Source: Litoreibacter roseus (GTDB lineage Bacteria; Pseudomonadota; Alphaproteobacteria; Rhodobacterales; Rhodobacteraceae). Taken from it: DNA of 64,000 bases. Shown here piece by piece: positions 39,488-47,841 of this stretch. The stretch lies in NCBI RefSeq assembly GCF_009811795.1, contig NZ_BLJE01000008.1, positions 1 through 64,000 on the forward strand. The letters run 5' to 3'. The position numbers were made by a program, and so were the translations under genes. Each line of letters opens with the position of its first letter. Position 1 is the first letter of the stretch. The notes beneath the pieces are model-generated. The model saw only the letters and a list, made by a program, of their open reading frames with translations, was not told where the DNA came from and made no database searches.

Positions 39488-40039
39488 TCAAAGAAACCTA
39501 CTCACTCGCGCCGCATAGGCTTCAAACTCTGACCCGTACTGTTCCTTCAGCCAAGGCTCCTCCGAGAAGGGCGCGGCTATTAGAACAAGGATGGCAGCGG
39601 CTCCGATCGCGAGTGCCCAAGGTGCTGACGAAAGAACCATCCAACCTACGACAATCGCGGTATCAGCCACATACTGAGGATTGCGTGAGTAGCGATACAT
39701 GCCCACGGTCCTCAGAGTGCCCTTTGCGCCGCCGGTTTGCGGCACCCCGAAATGCGCGACTTCGGACCACACGATGACATTGCCGATCACAATGAAGGGT
39801 AGTCCGAGCCCAAACCGCAGCCAATTGGGAAACGCCAGATCGCCCCAGCCCAAGACGCCAAGCACAATCAGAATGCCAAACAACGAAAACGTCGGCACCC
39901 AAACCAGTATTGGAGTGATGGCTGTGTACTGCTGGGGTGGCCAGATGCGGCGCTCTGGGTAAGCGATTGACCAAAGGATCGAACCAAGCGTGGCCGCAGC
40001 AATTCCCAGACCCACGGAAACCAGAGTAGTTTCCATCAA
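39488..40039 (-). CDS. CzcN-like isoprenylcysteine methyltransferase-family membrane protein
   Basis: A 183-residue integral membrane methyltransferase of the ICMT/PEMT superfamily. It has about four or five helices and the conserved C-terminal SAM site (MYRYSRNPQYVADTAIVVGW and FSEEPWLKEQYGSEFEAY). CzcN, encoded in the czc metal-resistance region of Cupriavidus metallidurans, is a member of this superfamily, so its presence behind a CDF exporter fits metal resistance. It overlaps the CDF gene end by 4 bp and is the last gene of the operon driven from 41746-41776. Confidence 0.82.
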   Translation of the reverse strand: MMETTLVSVGLGIAAATLGSILWSIAYPERRIWPPQQYTAITPILVWVPTFSLFGILIVLGVLGWGDLAFPNWLRFGLGLPFIVIGNVIVWSEVAHFGVPQTGGAKGTLRTVGMYRYSRNPQYVADTAIVVGWMVLSSAPWALAIGAAAILVLIAAPFSEEPWLKEQYGSEFEAYAARVSRFL

Positions 40040-40956
40040 GTTCCTGCCTTATCATGCCCATAGAGTTTCGCGCCCTCGTGCGCATTTTTCCGATCTTCCA
40101 ATTCGAGCGTGGAGTGCCGGATATCGAACTCTTCGGCGAGGCGCTGCTTCACGGCAACTTTGATCTTTTCGCCGGACGCGCCATCAGCCGTCACGACATG
40201 GCAGTCCAATGCCGTTTCGTTCTCTTGCATCTGCCACAGATGAACGTGGTGGACATCATGGACCCCGTCGACCTCCCTGATTGCAGCAACAACGGCATCA
40301 TTGTCGATGTCGGGCGGGCTTCCGAGCATCAGGATACGAATGGGGCCACCAATTTCAGTCACGGCGAGATAAAGAATGTAGAGCGCGATGCCGATGGTGA
40401 TCGCCGGATCGACCCACCACATATCATAGAGCAAGATGAGCGAGCCGCCGATAATCACGGCAACAGAAGCCAACGCGTCTGACAGGTTGTGCAGGAAGAG
40501 CGCCCGGATGTTCACGCTGCCCTTCTGCATCGAATACGTCAGCAACGCTGTCAGCGTGTCCACGACCAGCGCCACCGAGCCCAGGATCACCACGGTCCAA
40601 CCGGCCACTGCGGTCGGCGCGATCATGCGCATTCCGCCCTCGTAGATGAGATAGACACCAACGAGGATGAGGGTCGTGTAGTTGATCAAGGCAGCCACAA
40701 CTTCGATCCGGCCATAGCCGAATGTCATGCGCTCATCGGCGGGGCGTCTTGCGATCTTTCGTGCAGCGAAGGCGATCACCAAGGACGCCATGTCCGAGAA
40801 ATTGTGCAGCGCATCGGCAATAAGAGCGAGGCTGCCGGACATGATCCCGCCAACGATCTGCGCAACCGTCAGAAGCGCGTTGGCCCAGATCGCGATGGAG
40901 ACACGGCGGTCGCCTGACGCGGGATCAATATGCGCTTGGCCGTGATCATGAGGCAT
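40036..40956 (-). CDS. CzcD-like CDF metal exporter
   Basis: A 306-residue cation diffusion facilitator with canonical metal sites ADALHNFSD (TM2) and FLHNLSDALAS (TM5), and a His-containing N-terminus (MPHDHGQAH). It exports Zn, Cd, Co or similar ions. It is closely related to the CDF at 10698; the two probably arose by duplication. ATG 40956 is chosen because GAGGA stands upstream. It overlaps the transglutaminase gene end by 11 bp and the CzcN-like gene by 4 bp. Confidence 0.92.
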   Translation of the reverse strand: MPHDHGQAHIDPASGDRRVSIAIWANALLTVAQIVGGIMSGSLALIADALHNFSDMASLVIAFAARKIARRPADERMTFGYGRIEVVAALINYTTLILVGVYLIYEGGMRMIAPTAVAGWTVVILGSVALVVDTLTALLTYSMQKGSVNIRALFLHNLSDALASVAVIIGGSLILLYDMWWVDPAITIGIALYILYLAVTEIGGPIRILMLGSPPDIDNDAVVAAIREVDGVHDVHHVHLWQMQENETALDCHVVTADGASGEKIKVAVKQRLAEEFDIRHSTLELEDRKNAHEGAKLYGHDKAGT

Positions 40957-41716
40957 GACGCGAGTCCTCGTGGTTATGATTGGGCAATGCCCGGCCGGGA
41001 ATCTGCGGAACACTCCCGGATCGAATTCGGCGCACTCGTGCATTCATCCAATGGCGGATGATATGGCGGTACAACGAGCCTTTCACGAAGCTGAACGACT
41101 GCTGATGATTGGCGTAAAAGTCGTCGGGCGCGTCGAAAGTTCCGAAGTCCTGAACAATGCCGGTTTCCTGGATGTATGTGTCGCTACCTGTCCACTCCAC
41201 TGGCGGCGCCTGCAGGCAGTTGGTCCCTGCCCCATAACCGCAGAGGCTGGGTGTATCGGAAAATGTGGATTGGAGTGCCGAGAGAAACTCTGCATCCAAA
41301 ATGAACCCTTCGAGGTTTGCCCAACCCGTCTCGGTCTTCACCTCAACCCATGAGTGAATGATCTCTTCTGGAGCAATCGGATACACGAGTTCGGGCACGA
41401 CGCCCCGTTGAAGCTCTTTATGAACCGTGAAGCCGTGAAGGCGACAACGGACGCCAACCGCGCGCAGCAGCGCCATGAGAAGCGTCCCCTTGGTGTTGCA
41501 TTGACCAAAACCGTCAGCGAGCACATCAGCGGCGGAGATGTCGTCTGCGCTGTTGTACCCGAAGGCGATTTCATTGCGGACGAAATCGTAGACTGCGCCG
41601 ATCCGGTCATGTTGAGAAAGAGCTTTCCACCCTCTGTCTTCGATCAGTTGTGCAATCGACGGGTGGTCGAAGTTTAAGATTGGGGTTGCTGTCAACAGCC
41701 GATCATCATCGCTCAT
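40946..41716 (-). CDS. transglutaminase-like cysteine protease-fold protein in a metal-resistance operon
   Basis: A 256-residue protein with a transglutaminase-like core: Cys73 in GFGQCNTKG, His121 in IIHSWVEV and Asp141 in GFILDAEF form the Cys-His-Asp triad. Such domains act as proteases, amidases or transglutaminases. No signal peptide is seen, so it may be cytoplasmic. ATG 41716 is preferred to ATG 41722 because GAGGAG would be too close to the latter. First gene in the operon with CDF and CzcN-like genes, behind a MerR-type operator. Confidence 0.8.
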   Translation of the reverse strand: MSDDDRLLTATPILNFDHPSIAQLIEDRGWKALSQHDRIGAVYDFVRNEIAFGYNSADDISAADVLADGFGQCNTKGTLLMALLRAVGVRCRLHGFTVHKELQRGVVPELVYPIAPEEIIHSWVEVKTETGWANLEGFILDAEFLSALQSTFSDTPSLCGYGAGTNCLQAPPVEWTGSDTYIQETGIVQDFGTFDAPDDFYANHQQSFSFVKGSLYRHIIRHWMNARVRRIRSGSVPQIPGRALPNHNHEDSRHAS

Positions 41717-41745
41717 TTTCATCTCCTCGAATCGTCTTTGAGTAA

Positions 41746-41776
41746 GATGTAATTGCTACAGTGACTGTAGGTTCAA
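41746..41776 (-). promoter_or_regulatory. MerR-type promoter/operator of the transglutaminase-CDF-CzcN operon
   Basis: Minus-strand -35 TTGAAC (41776-41771), 19-bp spacer, -10 TACATC (41751-41746). The spacer dyad CTACAG-TCA-CTGTAG differs by one base from that of the CDF operator at 11669-11699, so the same type of MerR protein probably reads both. The merR-like gene at 41817 lies directly upstream on the same strand. Confidence 0.8.
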
Positions 41777-41816
41777 GGGCCTTTTGGAAATTAACGCTTG
41801 AGGGCCGTGGAAACGG

Positions 41817-42245
41817 TTAAGCCCCTATTTCATTGTGATCAGTCAGACATTCCGAGTGATCGCGCAAGACCTCGAGAACCTTGCAGTCCGCCGTATTGCC
41901 ACCGCTGCATTCGTGGATCATGCGCTTCAGCTCGGTGCGAAGCGCTTTCAGCCGATCCATCCTTAGTTCTACTTGTTTGAGTTGTCGCCGGGCGATGGAA
42001 TCCGCCTCATGGCAGGAGCGGTCGGGATTGTCGCTGAGATCGAGAAGCTCGCGGATCGCTTCAAGGGGAAACCCCAACTGGCGTGCGTGCCGGATAAAGG
42101 ACAAGCGGTCAACTTCCGCATCCCCGTAGCGCCGCTGCCCGCCTTCAGTGCGACCCGGTTCGGGCATCAACCCGATCTGTTCATAGTACCGGATGGTCTG
42201 AACTTTCGTTCCGGTTTTCTTTCCCAAGCTTCCGATCGTGAGCAT
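41817..42245 (-). CDS. MerR family heavy-metal regulator (CadR/PbrR/ZntR-like)
   Basis: A 142-residue MerR activator (QTIRYYEQIGLMPEPGRTEGGQRRYG) with three metal-site cysteines at 78, 113 and 121 (RSCHEAD and HECSGGNTADC), the pattern of CadR, PbrR and ZntR, which sense Cd, Pb and Zn. It is divergent from the SCO1 operon and upstream of the transglutaminase-CDF operon, with MerR-type operators on both sides. GGAGG precedes ATG 42245. It could regulate most of the metal genes between 39488 and 54485. Confidence 0.88.
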   Translation of the reverse strand: MLTIGSLGKKTGTKVQTIRYYEQIGLMPEPGRTEGGQRRYGDAEVDRLSFIRHARQLGFPLEAIRELLDLSDNPDRSCHEADSIARRQLKQVELRMDRLKALRTELKRMIHECSGGNTADCKVLEVLRDHSECLTDHNEIGA

Positions 42246-42258
42246 GCAACCTCCATAT

Positions 42259-42323
42259 CTATAGTGTTGGTAGCTATAGCTATTGGCATGCGCAAGCCAG
42301 CACTATAGTCACGGGTCCGTGAC
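42259..42323. repeat. inverted repeats upstream of the MerR gene
   Basis: CTATAGTGTTGG (42259-42270) and CCAGCACTATAG (42297-42308) form a 12-bp inverted repeat with one mismatch, and next to it GTCACGG-GT-CCGTGAC (42308-42323) is a perfect 7-bp inverted repeat. Both stand between the divergent MerR gene and the SCO1 operon promoter, and probably mark the MerR gene promoter region. Confidence 0.45.
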
Positions 42324-42349
42324 AGGCTGGTTTCAAGCCAAGAAACAGC

Positions 42350-42380
42350 TTGAACCTCTAGCAACTAGAACATTTAGAAC
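42350..42380 (+). promoter_or_regulatory. MerR-type promoter/operator of the SCO1-to-lspA operon
   Basis: Plus-strand -35 TTGAAC (42350-42355), 19-bp spacer, -10 TAGAAC (42375-42380). The spacer contains the dyad CTAG-CAA-CTAG. It lies 38 bp before the first ATG of a nine-gene operon and is divergent from the MerR gene at 42245. Confidence 0.8.
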
Positions 42381-42417
42381 GCTCTAAAAATGGGCGGAAT
42401 CGGGCGCAACACGACCA

Positions 42418-43014
42418 ATGAGATTATCTGCGTTACAAAAAGTGCTTTGGGGACTCGCCGCGATCGCGATCGTGGGGTTCGTCTGGCTGCAAGGTTCCAC
42501 CAGAAATGAACAGCGCGCTGATGATCCTGCGTTCCGGGCTGATTTCGAACTGACCGATCATCAAGGCATGGTGCAGACGGACGAAGACTTCGCCGGGCGC
42601 TGGATGCTCGTCTTCTTCGGGTTCGCCAATTGCCCCGATGTGTGCCCCACGACCCTGGCCGAGGTTGCTGCCGTCATGGATGCGCTCGGCTCCGATGCCG
42701 CCAAAGTCCAGCCGCTCTTTATCTCCATTGACCCCGAACGCGACACGCCTGAACAACTCGCGGAATTCGTACCGGCATTTGATGCCAATATCATCGGTCT
42801 CACCGGCACGGCAGATCAGATCAAGCGAACATCTGAAACCTTCCGTGTGTACTTCGAGAAAATCGAGGAAGCGGCTTCGCCCGACGGATACACGATGGGG
42901 CATTCGTCTCAGCTGTTCCTGTTTGATCCCCAAGGCGGATATGTGGGGGCGTGGGTCTACGGCACACCCGCAGAGGAGATCCTTGCCGATCTGAAAGCGC
43001 AGATGTCAATATGA
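42418..43014 (+). CDS. SCO1/SenC family copper-redox protein
   Basis: A 198-residue membrane-anchored thioredoxin-fold protein. It has an N-terminal helix (7-25), the copper site CPDVCP (Cys72 and Cys76) and a third ligand His162 (GYTMGHSSQ). SCO proteins deliver copper to cytochrome oxidase CuA or act in thiol redox defence. First gene of the metal-stress operon, overlapping the dsbB-like gene by 4 bp. A second SCO1 lies three genes on. Confidence 0.92.
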   Translation: MRLSALQKVLWGLAAIAIVGFVWLQGSTRNEQRADDPAFRADFELTDHQGMVQTDEDFAGRWMLVFFGFANCPDVCPTTLAEVAAVMDALGSDAAKVQPLFISIDPERDTPEQLAEFVPAFDANIIGLTGTADQIKRTSETFRVYFEKIEEAASPDGYTMGHSSQLFLFDPQGGYVGAWVYGTPAEEILADLKAQMSI

Positions 43015-43436
43015 GCCGGGTGATGTCAAAAGAGACGGCTTTGACCGCCGCGTGGATCGTCGCTTTGGGGAGTTCGCTGGCCGTGCTCTATATTGGTGAG
43101 GTTCTGGGGCAGGCTCCGTGCAATCTATGCTGGTTCCAGCGTGCGTTTATGTTCCCTCTGGCCGTCGTGTTGGGCCTCGGTCTCTGGTGGGAGGATCACC
43201 GGGTCGGTCGCTACGGTGTTGCGCTCGCCCTTGGTGGGGCCGCCATCGCACTCTGGCATCTGGTCCTTTATACCGGGCTCCTCCCGGAGCGTATCCAACC
43301 CTGCACTGCGACCGGCCCGTCCTGCACCGATGACAATCAGGTCTTCCTCAGCGTCCCCATCCCACTTTTGTCGTTGGTCGCCTTTGGGCTGATCGCGATC
43401 CTGTCCATTTTCTCCCTGAAGGAGCAGCGCACATGA
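43011..43436 (+). CDS. DsbB/BdbC-like disulfide oxidoreductase
   Basis: A 141-residue four-helix membrane protein that reoxidises a DsbA-type partner and passes electrons to quinone. The first redox pair is APCNLCWFQ (Cys37 and Cys40) and the second pair is Cys98 and Cys105 (PCTATGPSC). It is the small BdbC type. It overlaps the SCO1 gene and the DsbA gene by 4 bp each, so the pair is translated together. Confidence 0.88.
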   Translation: MSRVMSKETALTAAWIVALGSSLAVLYIGEVLGQAPCNLCWFQRAFMFPLAVVLGLGLWWEDHRVGRYGVALALGGAAIALWHLVLYTGLLPERIQPCTATGPSCTDDNQVFLSVPIPLLSLVAFGLIAILSIFSLKEQRT

Positions 43437-44092
43437 AAAACAAATCAGTCGTTCTATCGGTCCTAATCGTTGGCCTTGCGATCTTTGCCGCCGCCGTTTG
43501 GTATCAATCCCGCCCTGCCCTGGTGGCCCAGGTCGAGCCGGTCCAGCCGGAAATCGCAGAGGCGTTAATCCGGCCCTACTCTCCTATCCTCGGCCCCGAA
43601 GAGGCCCCTGTCACCATCGTCGAGTTCTTCGATCCGGCTTGCGAGGCGTGCCGCGCCTTCCATCCGATTGTGAAGGACATACTGGCGGAGCATGACGGCG
43701 CAGTGCGTGTTGTGCTGAGATATACGCCCTTCCACGGAGAAGGATCAGAGCAGGCCATTCGTGTCCTTGAGGCGGCCCGTATGCAGGGCATTTTCGAGCC
43801 GGTCCTGGAAGCGCTCCTCGAGTATCAGCCCCGTTGGGCATCCCATGGCGCGCCCGCTCCTGGCCTGATCCTTGGGATTGCTCAGGAAGCTGGCCTGGAC
43901 GCGGAAGCCGCGAAAACGCAAATGATGGCACCACAGACAGTTGGTGTTCTCAATCAGGATCGCGCGGACGTGGAAGCAGTTGGCGTTCGGCAGACCCCCA
44001 CTTTCTTTGTAATTGGCAAACCCCTCGATCCTTTTGGCGCTGACGAGTTGCGCGCCCTCGTCGCAGCTGAAGTCGCGGCGAATGGATCATGA
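43433..44092 (+). CDS. DsbA-family thiol oxidoreductase
   Basis: A 219-residue periplasmic thioredoxin-fold protein with an N-terminal membrane anchor (6-23), the active site DPACEACR (Cys70 and Cys73) and the cis-Pro loop QTPTFF. It introduces disulfides into exported proteins with the DsbB-like partner encoded just upstream. The CEAC dipeptide differs from classic CPHC and is of the BdbD/DsbA-like kind. Followed by the PCuAC gene. Confidence 0.9.
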   Translation: MKNKSVVLSVLIVGLAIFAAAVWYQSRPALVAQVEPVQPEIAEALIRPYSPILGPEEAPVTIVEFFDPACEACRAFHPIVKDILAEHDGAVRVVLRYTPFHGEGSEQAIRVLEAARMQGIFEPVLEALLEYQPRWASHGAPAPGLILGIAQEAGLDAEAAKTQMMAPQTVGVLNQDRADVEAVGVRQTPTFFVIGKPLDPFGADELRALVAAEVAANGS

Positions 44093-44117
44093 CCAAGAGA
44101 CTATCAGGAACAAACCT

Positions 44118-44579
44118 ATGAGATACTCCACCGCCCTTGCTCTTGCATTCAGTATGCTGGTCGGGTTGCCCACTGCCTCTGTTGCTGGGTCGGAAGATAT
44201 TGTCGTCGAAGACGCATGGTCTCGCGCGTCAATCGGCATCAACCGTCCAGGTGCGGCCTACATGACATTGCGCAATACCGGGACCGATACAGTGACACTG
44301 TTGGGGCTGGAAACGCCGCTCGCCATGATGCCTGACATTCATGAGACCAAGACCGACGCAAATGGCGTCAGTTCCATGGGCCCAGTCGGTGAAATCACCA
44401 TCCCAGCGGGCGAAAGTGTCGCGCTTGAGCCAGGTGGCATGCATGCCATGCTGATGCGATTGCAAACCAAGATGGTGGAAGGCGAGACCTTTCCGCTGAC
44501 ATTGACCTTTGCCGATGGCGGGACGCTGACCGTTGATGTGCCCATTCTTGGCATTGCGGCACGTGGGCCGGAGGGCTGA
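44118..44579 (+). CDS. PCuAC periplasmic copper chaperone
   Basis: A 153-residue secreted protein with signal peptide (1-23) and the PCuAC copper site: His75, Met87, His109 and Met111, with the exact 21-residue Met-to-His gap and final GMHAMLM of the family. PCuAC delivers Cu(I) to the CuA centre, often together with SCO1. The start is ATG 44118. The stop overlaps the next SCO1 start (TGATG). Confidence 0.92.
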   Translation: MRYSTALALAFSMLVGLPTASVAGSEDIVVEDAWSRASIGINRPGAAYMTLRNTGTDTVTLLGLETPLAMMPDIHETKTDANGVSSMGPVGEITIPAGESVALEPGGMHAMLMRLQTKMVEGETFPLTLTFADGGTLTVDVPILGIAARGPEG

Positions 44580-45205
44580 TGAGCCGAAGAACTCTCCTCA
44601 CCTATGGTGTCGCAGCTATCAGCGTGGTTGCATTCACGCTGTTCATCGGTTGGTGGCGTGTGGACGGTCCTGGCGCGCCTGAACCTGCAGCTCAGCGACC
44701 CTTGCCGCTCACCCAGATGGACTTTCAGATGACCGATCAAGGCGGTGCAACTGTCGGACCTGCGTCGCTTCTGGGCAATCCATCCATGGTGTTTTTTGGC
44801 TTCACATACTGCCCTGATGTATGCCCGACGACGCTCTCGGATATCTCGGGCTGGCTCGACGACCTTGGAGATGATGTCGCCGACATGAACGTCGTGTTCA
44901 TCACGGTCGACCCGGAGCGCGACTCCGTGGCAGCTATGGCCGAGTATGTCAGCTATTTTCACCCAGCGATTCAAGGCTGGAGTGGGACGCTGGAAGAGAC
45001 GGAGCGCGCTGCGGCAGGCTTCCGCGCGAGCTATGCGAAGGTCGCTACAGAGGGCGACGACTACACAATGAACCACACGGCTAGTGTTTTTCTCTTCGAT
45101 GCTGAGGGACAGTTTGCGAGCACCATCGATTACCATGAACCACGAGAATTCGCAGTGCCGAAGATCCGCCGTGTTCTCGCAAGAGCAGAAGAAGAAACGT
45201 CATGA
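44579..45205 (+). CDS. SCO1/SenC family protein (second copy)
   Basis: A 208-residue SCO1 homologue with N-terminal anchor (about 8-25), the CPDVCP copper site (Cys78 and Cys82) and His166 (YTMNHTAS). It differs considerably from the first copy (42418) outside the active site, so the duplication is old or the copies were acquired separately. It overlaps PCuAC and M23 genes by a few bases. Confidence 0.9.
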   Translation: MSRRTLLTYGVAAISVVAFTLFIGWWRVDGPGAPEPAAQRPLPLTQMDFQMTDQGGATVGPASLLGNPSMVFFGFTYCPDVCPTTLSDISGWLDDLGDDVADMNVVFITVDPERDSVAAMAEYVSYFHPAIQGWSGTLEETERAAAGFRASYAKVATEGDDYTMNHTASVFLFDAEGQFASTIDYHEPREFAVPKIRRVLARAEEETS

Positions 45206-46575
45206 AATTGAGATACCCTGCCATAGGCGTCGCAGCAGCAGGCGTTGCTGTCGCGTTGGTCACGGGACTCCCGAACAACTGGAAAAGTGCCCCTGTCCCG
45301 GAAGCGCTTGTTGCGGTGTCTGATTGGAAGCCGGCGCCACTCCAGAACCCTGCAATCCTAACTCAACCGCTGATGCCCTTCGAGCCAGCGGTTGTTAGAT
45401 CGGACATAGTCGCTTGGGCACCAGAACCGCCATCGCGCCCAGTCCTTGATGTGGCTATGCCAGAAACCAAGCCTCCAATGGAGATGTGGTCGGGCAGCTT
45501 GTCCTCAGGTGAAACCCTGGACGCCTTGCTGTCCAAAGCAGGCCTCTCTGCACCGGATCGCGCCGAAGTGGCGCTGGCGCTGGCCGCGGAATATGACCTG
45601 CGCAAGCTCAAACCGGGATATGGGATTGAGGTTGAAACGTCGCTTTCGGGGTCGCTTAGACGGGTGGTATTGTCCGTCGACGCAGGCGTGCAAATCGAAG
45701 CCGTGTTCGCACACGAGATTGCCACACGGAAGATCGTTCCTGAGCCCGATCTGGTTCTTCGTGCGGCAGATACGACGGTGGAAACCTCGATCTTTGCAAC
45801 CCTCGCATCGGCAGATATTCCGGCGCAATTTGCCGTAGACTTGGCCGAGATGTTGGGCGGAACGGTCGATTTCCGACGTGATCTGAAAGGCGGCGAGCGG
45901 TTGCAACTGATGTGGCGCGAGGCCACATTCGGCGACCAGGTTATCAGACCGCCTCGCCTGTCTTTCGCTGCGCTAACCATCGACCAAGCTCTCTATGAAA
46001 TCGTGTGGCCTGACGACAGTTCAGGAAACGCGACAATCTTTGTCGATGGGGAATTGCTACGAGTGTTTGTGCAGCCGGTGAAGGGCGCGCGGCTGAGTTC
46101 GGTCTACGGCAATCGCTGGCACCCGGTTTTTGGAGATGTGCGCATGCACACCGGGGTTGATTTTGCGGCGCCGCATGGGACGCCAGTCTACGCAACGGCA
46201 CCGGGCCGTATCTCATTCATTGGGCGGCGCGGCGGCTATGGGCGCGTGGTTGAGATCGCACATGGTTCCGACACCATGACCCGCTATGCGCATTTGAGTT
46301 CTACGCCTGAAGGTCTCTCCATCGGGGACCGGGTTGCCGCAGGCGACATGATCGGCCGCGTTGGTGCCACAGGCACGGCGACCGGTCCAAACCTGCATTA
46401 TGAAGTGCGCGTAGATGGCCGTCCGACAGATCCGATGTCGGAAGAACGGCTTGCCGAAGTGGCAAGCGCAGAAGGAACCAATTCAGACATTGCGTCGCGC
46501 CTTGAAGACAGCCGAGCACAGTTTTCAAGATTGCTGGACACCGACATCGCCACCGCGACATCAGAAAGGCTCTAG
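45202..46575 (+). CDS. M23 family (LytM) peptidoglycan endopeptidase
   Basis: A 457-residue secreted or membrane-anchored murein hydrolase. An N-terminal hydrophobic segment (about 6-24) is followed by a long OapA/LysM-like region (about 98-290) and the M23 domain (about 300-415), with zinc ligands His316 and Asp320 (HTGVDF), YAHLSS (His364) and NLHYEV (His399). The usual PHLH first His is Asn397, a common variant. It cleaves peptide crosslinks. It lies inside the copper/thiol operon, suggesting that wall remodelling is part of the stress response. Confidence 0.88.
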   Translation: MKLRYPAIGVAAAGVAVALVTGLPNNWKSAPVPEALVAVSDWKPAPLQNPAILTQPLMPFEPAVVRSDIVAWAPEPPSRPVLDVAMPETKPPMEMWSGSLSSGETLDALLSKAGLSAPDRAEVALALAAEYDLRKLKPGYGIEVETSLSGSLRRVVLSVDAGVQIEAVFAHEIATRKIVPEPDLVLRAADTTVETSIFATLASADIPAQFAVDLAEMLGGTVDFRRDLKGGERLQLMWREATFGDQVIRPPRLSFAALTIDQALYEIVWPDDSSGNATIFVDGELLRVFVQPVKGARLSSVYGNRWHPVFGDVRMHTGVDFAAPHGTPVYATAPGRISFIGRRGGYGRVVEIAHGSDTMTRYAHLSSTPEGLSIGDRVAAGDMIGRVGATGTATGPNLHYEVRVDGRPTDPMSEERLAEVASAEGTNSDIASRLEDSRAQFSRLLDTDIATATSERL

Positions 46576-46578
46576 AAC

Positions 46579-47028
46579 ATGAGACAACTATCGCTCGCAA
46601 TTGCCTTCTTCCTCGGTCTCGCCACCCAGGCGATCGCTGAAACCACGCCGATTGACGTGAAAAAGACAAACGGCTGCGGGTGCTGCCTTGCGTGGATGGA
46701 GCACCTCGAAGAAAATGGCTTTGCACCTACCGGCGAAGACACGTTCGCCGGGCTTCTCGTCCGCTTCAAACTCGACAACGGCGTTCCGCAACGCATGGTG
46801 TCCTGTCACACGGGCCTCATCGAAGGGTACGTGATCGAGGGCCATGTGCCCGCAGATGATATTCGCAGGTTGCTCAGCGAGAGACCGGACGCTGTTGGCC
46901 TCGCGGTGCCAGGCATGCCGCTTGGATCACCCGGCATGGACCAGAGCCGCTGGCGCGAAGCCTATGACGTGTTTCTCATCAACAACGACGGATCGACGGA
47001 AGTCTTCTCCAGCTATCCTGGCAACTGA
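46579..47028 (+). CDS. DUF411 family metal-binding protein
   Basis: A 149-residue secreted protein with signal peptide (1-20) and the DUF411 pattern: CGCC (Cys33, 35 and 36), SCHTG and YVIEGHVPA. DUF411 proteins are found in copper and multi-metal resistance clusters and are thought to bind Cu(I) in the periplasm, but direct evidence is limited. Placed 3 bp after the M23 gene. Confidence 0.88.
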   Translation: MRQLSLAIAFFLGLATQAIAETTPIDVKKTNGCGCCLAWMEHLEENGFAPTGEDTFAGLLVRFKLDNGVPQRMVSCHTGLIEGYVIEGHVPADDIRRLLSERPDAVGLAVPGMPLGSPGMDQSRWREAYDVFLINNDGSTEVFSSYPGN

Positions 47029-47054
47029 CTTCAACAATGTAGAAAGACCTGAAT

Positions 47055-47837
47055 TTGGATACTCTCTCCCCCATCATGCTCGGATTTCTGGGCAGCCTGG
47101 CTGCTGGATCACTGACAGCCGTTGGCGCCATACCCGTGCTCTTTGGGCGGATTCCATCGCGTGCAACACGCGACCTCTCGCTAGGATTTGCAGCGGGTGT
47201 CATGCTCGCGGCGTCATTCTTTTCGCTGATCATTCCCGCCCTAGACGCCGCTGACGTACGCTACGTGAACGGAGCGGCGCCGGCAGCCATCGTCTGCGTG
47301 GCTATTCTGCTGGGAATGGGTGCCGTTGCCCTGATGAACGAGAAACTGCCGCATGAGCACTTCAGCACGGGTCGTGAAGGGCCGGAGGCGGCATCGCTCC
47401 GCCGCGTTTGGCTGTTCATTATTGCCATCACGATCCACAACTTCCCCGAAGGACTGGCAGTGGGTGTTGGCTTTGGGGCAGAAGGTGTTTCTGGCGGTCT
47501 GCCGCTTGCCATCGGGATCGGACTACAGAACGCACCCGAAGGATTGGCCGTAGCTGTATCGCTTCTTGGGGAGGGGTACTCGAAGTTCCGCGCTTGGGGG
47601 ATCGCCGCACTGACAGGCATGGTGGAACCTATCGGTGGTCTGCTTGGGGCGGGGATTATCACGATCTCCGAACCGCTTCTGCCCTGGGGACTGGCCTTCG
47701 CAGCAGGTGCGATGCTCTACGTCATCAGCCATGAAATCATCCCCGAGACGCACAGAAGCGGGCACCAGAACAAGGCCACGCTGGGCCTGTCGATAGGACT
47801 TGTCTTGATGCTATTCCTTGATGTCTGGCTCGGCTGA
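47055..47837 (+). CDS. ZIP family metal transporter
   Basis: A 260-residue ZIP (ZupT-like) protein with eight predicted helices, the TM4 metal motif AITIHNFPEGLAVG and TM5 LQNAPEGLAVAV, and a short His-containing loop (KLPHEHF). ZIP proteins import divalent cations, mainly zinc. Here it lies in an export/repair operon, so it may restore zinc or manganese during metal stress. The start is TTG 47055; a GGA-type ribosome site is weak. Confidence 0.88.
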   Translation: MDTLSPIMLGFLGSLAAGSLTAVGAIPVLFGRIPSRATRDLSLGFAAGVMLAASFFSLIIPALDAADVRYVNGAAPAAIVCVAILLGMGAVALMNEKLPHEHFSTGREGPEAASLRRVWLFIIAITIHNFPEGLAVGVGFGAEGVSGGLPLAIGIGLQNAPEGLAVAVSLLGEGYSKFRAWGIAALTGMVEPIGGLLGAGIITISEPLLPWGLAFAAGAMLYVISHEIIPETHRSGHQNKATLGLSIGLVLMLFLDVWLG

Positions 47838-47841
47838 GGCG

